Origin: a virus
IMG/VR virus record: IMGVR_UViG_3300021142_001794
Location: 1 to 64,000 of that record
DNA: 64,000 bases
Reading direction: 5' to 3' (one strand)
In this document: positions 57,629 through 64,000 of the stretch, piece after piece
Numbering within the stretch: position 1 is the stretch's first letter
How the letters are laid out: the number at the start of each line of letters is the position of its first letter
Program-made: the position numbers and the translations under genes
The notes under the pieces: generated by a model
Databases searched by the model: none
Seen by the model: only the letters and a program-made list of their open reading frames with translations
Told to the model about the DNA's origin: nothing

Positions 57629-59011
57629 ATGAATAAAGTAAAACACATCCTTTGTATGTTCGACTACGGTCATAAAGTCAATACGGGCTTTTCCAAACAG
57701 TCAACAGAAATAGTGAAAGCCATAAAGAGTGCTTACGGCAATAGTATAGAATTAGATATTGTGGCGGCTGGTTACGTTCCTGATGAGATATTCAAACTAA
57801 TTGATGAAGGAATGACCGAGCAAGATTTGAACAATATAAAAGAACCTATCAAATCAACTTCTATCTATACAGAACCCGATGGAACGAAGGTAATGAGTGC
57901 TGTATGGCATGAGGGCGCACCGAGAAGCATAAAGGACGAAAATGGAGAAGATAAGCCTTTTTTCTTGAAGTACAACGAAAGGGGTTTATATGGGCAACAG
58001 TTGTTTTGTGACTTATTGGAATACAACGCTGATTATAATTACGATGGCATATTCATTATGCAAGATATGGGCGTTGTTCAGCCAATGATACCAGAGTTTA
58101 AGCGAATAAGGGAAAAGCTAAAGAAAGAAAACAAAAAGCAGTTCAAATCGGTTTTTTATTTTCCCATTGATTGTGAACCACCAGTGAATGTTTGTACAGC
58201 CGATTTTCTTTTTTTTGACAAGCTAATCACTTTCACGGAATTTGGAAGAAACTCATTGTATAAAATACAGCCAGCCTTTAAAGGTAACGTCTCGATAATA
58301 TCACACGGTATAAACACAAATATGTTTTATCGTGAAGAAGAATCGGTTGTGGCTGAATTTAGGGAACACTATTTCAAAGAAAATGCCAATAAGTTTATTG
58401 TAGGCATTATCAACCGTAATCAATTTAGGAAGGATTTTCCTACTGCAATATTTTCTTTCCTTCGTGCTAGGGAATACGCCAAAGAGAAAGGATTGGATAT
58501 ACCAATGTTCCTTTATTTACATTGCTACCCCGTTGAAGCATTTGGATGGAACTTGCCTATGGTATTAGCGCAAGAGGGGTTAATAGAAGGCGTTGATTAT
58601 GGCTTTCCGGATAAACCTATTAGGGAGATTGATAATAGCGTATTGAATATGATTTACAATAGTATTGATTTGTATATCAGTACTTCATTGGGAGAGGGCT
58701 TTGGGTTGACTGCGATAGAATGTTTTGCGACTAAAACGCTAACTATTGTTCCTGATAATACTGCTTATAGCGAACTTGTAGGCACTAGGAAAAACCCACG
58801 TTCTTTCTATTACGATATGGTTTACAAGGTTTGCGCTACACAAGATAATATCATTAGGTGGCAAGGTGATTATGAAGAGATAGGCGAATTGATAGTTGAT
58901 ATTAATGAGGCGGAAGCTAATAGGCGTATTAACAATGCTTATCAGTTTGTGAAAACATTGTCTTGGGATAAGATAGGTAAATTATGGGCAGAAGTATTTA
59001 AGATATATTAA
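57629..59011 (+). CDS. GT4-like glycosyltransferase, 460 aa
   Basis: Starts with an HILCMFDYGHKVNTGFSKQS block and contains the nucleotide-binding SLGEGFGLTAIECFA motif near residue 355 of the GT4/GT1-type fold. It probably adds sugar to surface glycans or to virion proteins. The next gene begins 3 nt downstream, indicating coupling. Confidence 0.82.
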   Translation: MNKVKHILCMFDYGHKVNTGFSKQSTEIVKAIKSAYGNSIELDIVAAGYVPDEIFKLIDEGMTEQDLNNIKEPIKSTSIYTEPDGTKVMSAVWHEGAPRSIKDENGEDKPFFLKYNERGLYGQQLFCDLLEYNADYNYDGIFIMQDMGVVQPMIPEFKRIREKLKKENKKQFKSVFYFPIDCEPPVNVCTADFLFFDKLITFTEFGRNSLYKIQPAFKGNVSIISHGINTNMFYREEESVVAEFREHYFKENANKFIVGIINRNQFRKDFPTAIFSFLRAREYAKEKGLDIPMFLYLHCYPVEAFGWNLPMVLAQEGLIEGVDYGFPDKPIREIDNSVLNMIYNSIDLYISTSLGEGFGLTAIECFATKTLTIVPDNTAYSELVGTRKNPRSFYYDMVYKVCATQDNIIRWQGDYEEIGELIVDINEAEANRRINNAYQFVKTLSWDKIGKLWAEVFKIY

Positions 59012-59013
59012 CT

Positions 59014-59646
59014 ATGATAGATAACTACGAAATATTACATAACGGCGTAATAAAGCAGATTGACACGACTAATAAAATAAAGTACGATGTTGATTATATC
59101 AGTACATATAACTCCGAAGGATACGCCGAAAAAGGGTTATATATGTCCGGGCTTAGGCTTGGTTATTTATTAGGGAATATTAAAAAGCCAATCAAAAGTA
59201 TATTGGACGTTGGATATGGGAACGGCGACTTTTTGAAGTTGTGCAGTATGGGTATTAAAGATTGCAACGGTCACGATATTTCAAATTACCCATTGCCAGA
59301 GGGTGTTAAGTTCGTTGATAATATTACAGATAGGCATTACGATGTTATTTGCTTTTTTGATGTGCTGGAGCATTTTGATGATATTACTATCGTTAAAGAC
59401 TTGGATTGCGACTACGTTTATATCAGCGTTCCTTTTTGCCATAACATTTCCGATGAATGGTTTAAAAATTGGAAGCATCGCAAAGAAAACGAGCATTTAT
59501 GGCATTTTAATAATGATTCATTAGAAAGGTTCTTTTGGGAAATGGGATATATGACTATCTTTATGGGTAATATAGAGGATATAATTAGAAATCCAGCAGA
59601 TGAATTGCCCAATATTTTAACAGCAATTTTTAAAAAGAGAAGATAA
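59014..59646 (+). CDS. SAM-dependent methyltransferase
   Basis: Class I fold: ILDVGYGNGDFLKLC (motif I), DVICFFDVLEHFDDI (motif IV-like) and YVYISVPF after it. Resembles methyltransferases of sugar-modification clusters. Partner of the upstream glycosyltransferase; the acceptor may be a glycan. Confidence 0.85.
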   Translation: MIDNYEILHNGVIKQIDTTNKIKYDVDYISTYNSEGYAEKGLYMSGLRLGYLLGNIKKPIKSILDVGYGNGDFLKLCSMGIKDCNGHDISNYPLPEGVKFVDNITDRHYDVICFFDVLEHFDDITIVKDLDCDYVYISVPFCHNISDEWFKNWKHRKENEHLWHFNNDSLERFFWEMGYMTIFMGNIEDIIRNPADELPNILTAIFKKRR

Positions 59647-59672
59647 AGTATATATAATATACATAAATACAC

Positions 59673-59680
59673 TAACTTTG
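59673..59680 (+). promoter_or_regulatory. -7 box upstream of the IS1595 remnant
   Basis: TAACTTTG fits TAnnTTTG; no clear -33. It lies just before the start of the IS1595 remnant. Confidence 0.4.
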
Positions 59681-59685
59681 CTGTA

Positions 59686-59950
59686 ATGAATTTAGTAGAA
59701 ATAACAGAAAGGTTTCCAACCGAGTTATCCTGCATTGAATATGCAGAAAAGATAAGATTTGGAGATACTATTAAATGTGCCTACTGTGGTTCTACTAATT
59801 TATCCAAAAGAAATAAGGATTTAAGGCATCTATGCCTTAACTGTAAAGTATCTGCCAAATTATGTTTCAGAAGCTGTTTTTAAATACAACAATAGAAAAG
59901 ATGATAATATGTTTGATATACTAATGACGAATGCTTTTAAGACGCTATAA
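59686..59950 (+). pseudogene. Internally deleted IS1595-type transposase remnant
   Basis: Starts MNLVEITERFPTELSCIEYA and shows the C-x2-C/C-x2-C zinc-ribbon (CAYCGSTN, LCLNCK) of an IS1595 transposase N-terminus. Then, shifted one frame, the typical C-terminal end AVFKYNNRKDDNMFD closes at TAA 59948-59950. The whole catalytic core is missing. No left inverted repeat was found. Different in sequence from the intact copy at 246-1163. Confidence 0.72.
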
Positions 59951-60036
59951 AAATAGGGTAAATCCAATTAATGGATGATTCCGATTATTTGGCACATAAT
60001 TAGCTACCATTACTGCATAACTAAAAAATTAATAAA

Positions 60037-60579
60037 ATGAAAAAGATTCTTTTCTCGATTGCAACTATCGCAATCATCGGTTTAACAAGTTGTAGTAAAC
60101 AAGTGGAAGTGTCATCACCTTATCATGTAGGCGAGTACTTGAACGGCGGTTTAGTAGCATACAATGACCCAACGGGGCAGCATGGTTTACTTAGTAGTGG
60201 TGTTGATTTAGCTTCTTATGCACCATTTTCGGTAAGTAAACTAAATGTACAAACAAGCACAATGTACGGTACGGGAGCGGATAACACGCTTGCGATACTT
60301 AACCAATCACGTTTTGATGGTGATTTCTATGCCGCCTATTGGACTACGCTTTACATATCTGGCACTAATGAGTGGTATTTACCATCTAAAGATGAATTGA
60401 ATATTATCTACCTTAATAAATCAAAATTGAATTGGCATCAAAATAAATGGACAAGTATTTATCAAAGTTCAAGCGTAGATGAAAATGGTAATGTTTGGGT
60501 TCAAGATTTTAATACAGGAAAGCAGTTTACACAAGGTCAATTAGATAGTGCTGCCGTAAGGGCAGTAAAGCAGTTTTAG
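60037..60579 (+). CDS. DUF1566-like lipoprotein, 180 aa
   Basis: Lipoprotein signal (ILFSIATIAIIGLTSCSK) with the lipobox LTSC. The rest resembles the DUF1566/Lcl C-terminal domain (EWYLPSKDELNIIYLNK, ending AVRAVKQF). Bacteroidota phages often carry such surface lipoproteins, perhaps for host exclusion or as a moron. DUF1566-type domains can be variable targets of diversity-generating retroelements, but none is seen here. Confidence 0.78.
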   Translation: MKKILFSIATIAIIGLTSCSKQVEVSSPYHVGEYLNGGLVAYNDPTGQHGLLSSGVDLASYAPFSVSKLNVQTSTMYGTGADNTLAILNQSRFDGDFYAAYWTTLYISGTNEWYLPSKDELNIIYLNKSKLNWHQNKWTSIYQSSSVDENGNVWVQDFNTGKQFTQGQLDSAAVRAVKQF

Positions 60580-60610
60580 ATATGGTGTAATTATATCTTT
60601 ATTTGTGATT

Positions 60611-60641
60611 AATCCTTGCCAATCTTGGTAAGGATTTTTTT
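60611..60641 (+). terminator. Rho-independent terminator on +
   Basis: AATCCTTGCCA/TTGGTAAGGATT-type stem followed by TTTTTTT, ends the + operon after the lipoprotein and overlaps the end of the convergent gene at 60640. Confidence 0.78.
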
Positions 60642-61647
60642 ATACCATATTGTTTGTATAATCCTTACTGCTGAATAAAAGATTCAATCCTGCATAAGAT
60701 GTGGCAGCCGCTATTTGCGATGCTGTGTTATCATAAACCTCAAAAGAAAGTGCTGTTGTTGGTGCAGCTACGCCGACTGTATTTATCAGTATGTAGTTAT
60801 TTCCGGCATTTAGGTTTATTGGATATATGTTCCAAAATTGATATAGCGGATTAGTTGCGGACGTTCCCAACTGTGCATTTATAGAAGCTACCCTTACTCC
60901 CTCATTATTAAATGTAATAATAGGCGAGTTATTCAAATATAATATAGTTGATGTGTTTGTGGATAATCCTATATAAACTTGTCTTGCGGTTGCTACATTT
61001 ACATTTCTAAATATACCCAACCCATTAGCAACTAGAGTTGGCACATTGGCGGAAGAAACACCAGCCCTATTAAAAGGTGATGATGTTGTATTTGGTACGT
61101 TGTTTATCCAAAAAGCATTTGATGTATTTATTCTTGTGACTGTACCTATACCACTACTTGAATATCCTGTTTTATAAATTATACTTCCATCAATACCAAA
61201 CGTGGTACTTCCCGTAAAACTATTTGTCACATAATTTGCATTCGTGCTTATAGATGAATAATAATAGCTATTACCATTTGGCGCAACAGAGTAACATGAT
61301 ATAGATTCGTTGGGGCTAATGTTTGAACTTTGATAAAATACGGCTTGGTTTAGACTATTCAATGCGGCAACTAAAGCACTAACACTATTTATGACACTAC
61401 CATAGTTTACGGTAGCCATTTGATATGCACCACCGTTTACAGAATAAATAACGGTCACATATTGAAAGTTATTTAATATCGCATCAGCTATCTCACTATG
61501 TACATTGTAAGTATAACTATTCTGTACGGAATTTCCGCTACCGCTACCACCTACCGCTTGCTGTGGCAATGGATTAAAAACAGATACAGGCTGTGGTATA
61601 GCCGTATTATTCTGCAATGTCAGCATTATAGTTGAAGGACTACCCAT
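60640..61647 (-). CDS. Structural protein, 335 aa
   Basis: Beta-rich with Ser/Asn-rich loops, no signal peptide or membrane segment (ADAILNNFQYVTVIYSVNGGAYQ). No named family. Located with lytic enzymes and small membrane proteins; may be a spike or minor capsid protein. Confidence 0.6.
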   Translation of the reverse strand: MGSPSTIMLTLQNNTAIPQPVSVFNPLPQQAVGGSGSGNSVQNSYTYNVHSEIADAILNNFQYVTVIYSVNGGAYQMATVNYGSVINSVSALVAALNSLNQAVFYQSSNISPNESISCYSVAPNGNSYYYSSISTNANYVTNSFTGSTTFGIDGSIIYKTGYSSSGIGTVTRINTSNAFWINNVPNTTSSPFNRAGVSSANVPTLVANGLGIFRNVNVATARQVYIGLSTNTSTILYLNNSPIITFNNEGVRVASINAQLGTSATNPLYQFWNIYPINLNAGNNYILINTVGVAAPTTALSFEVYDNTASQIAAATSYAGLNLLFSSKDYTNNMV

Positions 61648-61650
61648 AAA

Positions 61651-62046
61651 TTACATTAAATCGGTGTTTGAAAATTGCGTAGTATGTATGTAGATATTAA
61701 TAGCTGCACTAGGAGGGATATAAGCATTTAGGAATGTCCTACTATTTAATACTATATCTTTGTCGCCGTAATCCATATTTACTTGGTTTACTATCTGATA
61801 TTGGCTCGGTAAAGTAAAACTGCTATCTTGGTCGAATGTGCCATCGGCATCGGTTATTTGAAAAGCAAACGTGGTAAGCATACTGATTAGATTCGCAACG
61901 TTATTGGCAATAATATCAATCGAGTGTACTTTAAAATTATAAGTACCCAACTGATTAACCACTTGGTTGTAAGTCACTCCCGTACTGGAGAAGCCCGATA
62001 TTGTCACGGGTGACGTTCCTGTTACTATCGTAGGTACACTTGCCAA
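61651..62046 (-). CDS. Small beta structural protein, 131 aa
   Basis: Predicted single jelly-roll-like strands (IVTGTSPVTISGFSST, YNFKVHSIDIIAN, PSAAINIYIHTTQF). Could be a penton- or vertex-type minor capsid protein in a membrane phage. No known family. Confidence 0.5.
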   Translation of the reverse strand: MASVPTIVTGTSPVTISGFSSTGVTYNQVVNQLGTYNFKVHSIDIIANNVANLISMLTTFAFQITDADGTFDQDSSFTLPSQYQIVNQVNMDYGDKDIVLNSRTFLNAYIPPSAAINIYIHTTQFSNTDLM

Positions 62047-62691
62047 TTATTTGTTTTTAAAGTATTTAACGTAAATGAATATAAAAGCACCAACGCCTAT
62101 TAAAGCCAACCCTGTATTGTTGATAGTGTCGGCGTTACGAAGATACATAGAGTATAAACTATCTTCGCTCCCATTCCATAATAACCCTTCATCTATTCTC
62201 CTATTGACAAGCCCACTAGAAACGCTTGAACCGTTATTGATAGTAATAGCGCAACTTTTTAAAGCAGTAGGAACATCGCCACCACTATTAATGGTATTGA
62301 TTAATCCATTGTATTGTAAAGCACCTTCACCAGCATTATAAACATAGTCCAATATTGCTGCATACTGATAATCATTTAAGTTGGCTGTAATCTGACTTCT
62401 TATGTCCGATTCTTTAACTGTCATTTCTGCAAGCATTATAGCATCTGCTTGTGACTTGGTAATCGTAGTGCCAACTAAATCATTAGAACCATCGCTATTG
62501 TTAGCCGTGAAGCTACCCCAACCGATACTATAACCATTGGAAGTGTCCTTATAGGGATATATTACAGTTGAAGGGTCTAAAGAAGATGTGTTGCTAAAAT
62601 ATTTTAAAGAATCTGTACTTTTGGAAGCCAGCCCCTCCCATTTTTTAGCAAATGCACACGCTATATTTATACTGTTTTGGTAGTCTGCCAT
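62047..62691 (-). CDS. T4-like lysozyme (GH24) with C-terminal membrane helix
   Basis: The 214-aa protein has AFAKKWEGLASKS with the catalytic E near residue 18, GYSIGWGSFT, AILDYVYNAGEGAL and GLVNRRIDEGLLW, the blocks of GH24 lysozymes. The C-terminus has a membrane helix (LALIGVGAFIFIYVKYF) ending KNK. Membrane-anchored lytic enzymes in the virion serve DNA entry in PRD1-type phages. Confidence 0.85.
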   Translation of the reverse strand: MADYQNSINIACAFAKKWEGLASKSTDSLKYFSNTSSLDPSTVIYPYKDTSNGYSIGWGSFTANNSDGSNDLVGTTITKSQADAIMLAEMTVKESDIRSQITANLNDYQYAAILDYVYNAGEGALQYNGLINTINSGGDVPTALKSCAITINNGSSVSSGLVNRRIDEGLLWNGSEDSLYSMYLRNADTINNTGLALIGVGAFIFIYVKYFKNK

Positions 62692-62693
62692 TA

Positions 62694-62966
62694 TTATTGT
62701 CCTCCACTTGTGTCTATGGTTAAATTAGGGTCGTCTGCACCCATTGTGCTGCCTGTTGATACATCAGCCGTGTTATCCGTTGATTGCACCGTTATTGGGG
62801 CTGCATCTTGAGTAGCAGTTGATAATGTATTGTCGGCTTGTTCTGCCGTCAATACTTGCTTGTAATTATGCCAAATAATTATAGAGCAAATGCCATAAGT
62901 CAACCCGGCTACTGCAACTATTCCCCCTATCGTATAAATCAATATCTTTTTTTGTTTGTCGGTCAT
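62694..62966 (-). CDS. Single-pass membrane protein, 90 aa
   Basis: N-terminal helix (ILIYTIGGIVAVAGLTYGIC) with lysines before it, and a polar Ser/Asp/Gln-rich tail. Belongs to the virion membrane protein set; no family. Confidence 0.6.
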   Translation of the reverse strand: MTDKQKKILIYTIGGIVAVAGLTYGICSIIIWHNYKQVLTAEQADNTLSTATQDAAPITVQSTDNTADVSTGSTMGADDPNLTIDTSGGQ

Positions 62967-62969
62967 AAA

Positions 62970-63497
62970 TTATCCATTTGTAGATGAAGCGATAAGGTTA
63001 GATGCCGTGGCTGCATTTTGTGAATTGATTAAACCAATAGGAAGCCTTAATAAAATACCATCCAAAAAGCCTTTATTGATAGAATAATACCTAGCGGCTG
63101 ATTGTGTAGGTGTCCATGTTTTATTTGGCGGCAATTGCGAAGGTGGTAAGTTTTCATCTGTGTTGGCATCATAATAACCACTATTGGCAATAGCCTTTAT
63201 TTGGTTGTACGGGTTTATTGCATTCGATACCCCGGCGTTAACATAATTAGGATACGTCTCCAATAGTTTCACATAATAGGCAAAGCAATCATAAGGTGTC
63301 TTGAATATTGCTTTACCCCCTGCAATACCAAAAAAGTTGTTCCTATGCGTTGCGGCATAAGATGTACCGTAACCACTTTCATTGCAAGCTTGTACAAGCA
63401 TAACGGCAAAATAGATATTGCTGCCATCCAATGCCTTAATCATATCATTGCCGTACACCTTAGCAAAACTTAGCATCCTATTTACTGCTGCACTCAT
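62970..63497 (-). CDS. FlgJ/glucosaminidase-type peptidoglycan hydrolase
   Basis: The 175-aa protein shows AVMLVQACNESGYGTS (catalytic E), NNFFGIAGGKAIFKTPYDCFAYY and NYVNAGVSN, the blocks of the glucosaminidase family. It lacks a signal peptide. Overlaps the next gene by 4 nt. Probably a virion entry enzyme, second to the lysozyme. Confidence 0.85.
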   Translation of the reverse strand: MSAAVNRMLSFAKVYGNDMIKALDGSNIYFAVMLVQACNESGYGTSYAATHRNNFFGIAGGKAIFKTPYDCFAYYVKLLETYPNYVNAGVSNAINPYNQIKAIANSGYYDANTDENLPPSQLPPNKTWTPTQSAARYYSINKGFLDGILLRLPIGLINSQNAATASNLIASSTNG

Positions 63498-63874
63498 ATC
63501 TTGGCTATTAATATTTCTTTATCATTAAAATCGTAAACGGTAATATCTTTTTTTGTTTTTATCAGATATAATCCGTATGTGTTCTTTATTTCATTGTTCA
63601 AGTCGGTAAGTACCGCTTCGCTTTCATCAGCATTGTAAGCATCAATAAAAGCCCTTATACAAGTCATTGCATTATCATATTGCGATTCATCGTAAATGGT
63701 AACGCCAGAACCAGTTGGTATAACCAAATGAACCCTGCCACTTGCATTTTTGGCAGCACTTAATGGTATAGATGTAATTTGCTGCTCGCTTTGCTTTTTG
63801 GGCTTTAAAAGGATAAAAAAGGCGATACCCACTAAAACGTATATCAATGCTTTTTTTGCGCTATCGTTGTCCAT
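63494..63874 (-). CDS. Membrane-anchored protein, 126 aa
   Basis: N-terminal helix (ALIYVLVGIAFFILLKP) followed by KKQSEQ and a soluble domain. Overlaps the next gene by one base and the glucosaminidase by 4 nt. Confidence 0.62.
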   Translation of the reverse strand: MDNDSAKKALIYVLVGIAFFILLKPKKQSEQQITSIPLSAAKNASGRVHLVIPTGSGVTIYDESQYDNAMTCIRAFIDAYNADESEAVLTDLNNEIKNTYGLYLIKTKKDITVYDFNDKEILIAKI

Positions 63875-64000
63875 TAGTCGTTATTTTTGAAGTAATAAAA
63901 TAATCCAACTATTGAAAATACACCAACTACGCCCAATATCAACCCATTATTGGCTTTACTACTAGAAGGCTTTGCATCAAATAGTTTTGTTGATGATATT
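63874..64000 (-). CDS. C-terminal end of tail-anchored protein, truncated by the window
   Basis: Only the end is visible: a polar part (LFDAKPSSSKANNG), a membrane helix (LILGVVGVFSIVGLFYYF) and KNND. Continues past the window edge. Consistent with the other tail-anchored virion proteins. Confidence 0.6.
   Translation of the reverse strand, partial: ISSTKLFDAKPSSSKANNGLILGVVGVFSIVGLFYYFKNND

Noticed and set aside
60037-60579. Diversity-generating retroelement target
   Set aside because: The DUF1566-like fold is suggestive but there is no reverse transcriptase or template repeat in the window.
1-64000. CRISPR array, integrase, lysogeny module
   Set aside because: No regularly spaced repeats, recombinase (other than the IS1595 transposase) or attachment-site signature was seen.

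Overview
The window is AT-rich and looks like a large piece of the genome of a phage infecting Bacteroidota (Bacteroidetes). The evidence is promoters of the TTG-N19-TAnnTTTG type (for example 54631-54661 on + and 14704-14738 on -), starts preceded by A-rich leaders rather than Shine-Dalgarno boxes, very tight gene packing, five tRNA genes and many phage-type families (YopX, DUF551, RecT/Bet, ASCH, a primase-helicase fusion). No integrase, tail tube, tape measure, portal, terminase or DNA polymerase was recognised. The window begins in a run of 11 G and ends inside a gene, so the genome is incomplete here.

Layout. (1) 1-4754: a 4152-bp IS1595-type transposon (158-4309) carries a P63C-domain protein and a fused DNA methyltransferase/nuclease. 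It has 25-bp terminal inverted repeats and a perfect 8-bp target duplication, and sits inside a mom-like DNA-modification gene. (2) 4832-5069: tRNA-Tyr, tRNA-Trp and tRNA-Phe on -. (3) 5237-14680 on -: replication and recombination (PD-(D/E)XK-like nuclease, DnaA-signature protein, primase-helicase, RecT/Bet), a methylase and small accessory genes. (4) 14816-19864 on +: about 15 short, mostly unrecognised early-type genes with overlapping ends. (5) 19947-24428 on -: PLD nuclease, dATP/dGTP diphosphohydrolase-nucleotidase fusion, GIY-YIG homing endonuclease, calcineurin-like phosphoesterase and a candidate lysin. (6) 24425-29983 on -: lysis cassette with a unimolecular-spanin-like lipoprotein, a 350-nt structured non-coding region, and fibre/LamG proteins. 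(7) 30031-44771 on -: structural block of small single-pass membrane proteins, the main capsid candidate, a HerA/FtsK-like ATPase, a PAP2 phosphatase and a tRNA(CAT). (8) 44897-45642 on +: a small early-type cluster. (9) 45657-54346 on -: two very large multidomain proteins of 706 and 1774 aa, punctuated by GG motifs. (10) 54402-60579 on +: tRNA-Gln, SSB-like protein, glycosyltransferases, a methyltransferase and a lipoprotein. (11) 60640-64000 on -: more structural proteins and two peptidoglycan hydrolases.

How it fits together. At least 25 small proteins carry one or two membrane segments, often as a C-terminal anchor ending in lysines. They lie with a packaging-type P-loop ATPase and virion-type lytic enzymes, and no tail or terminase genes are visible. 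I infer a tailless icosahedral phage with an internal lipid membrane (PRD1/PM2/FLiP-like logic) but a genome several times larger than those of the described members. The PAP2 lipid phosphatase inside the structural operon fits a virus that handles lipid. The two GG-punctuated giant proteins look like polyvalent polyproteins that could be cut and packaged. This is an inference from gene content; the double-jelly-roll fold of the capsid candidate was not tested.
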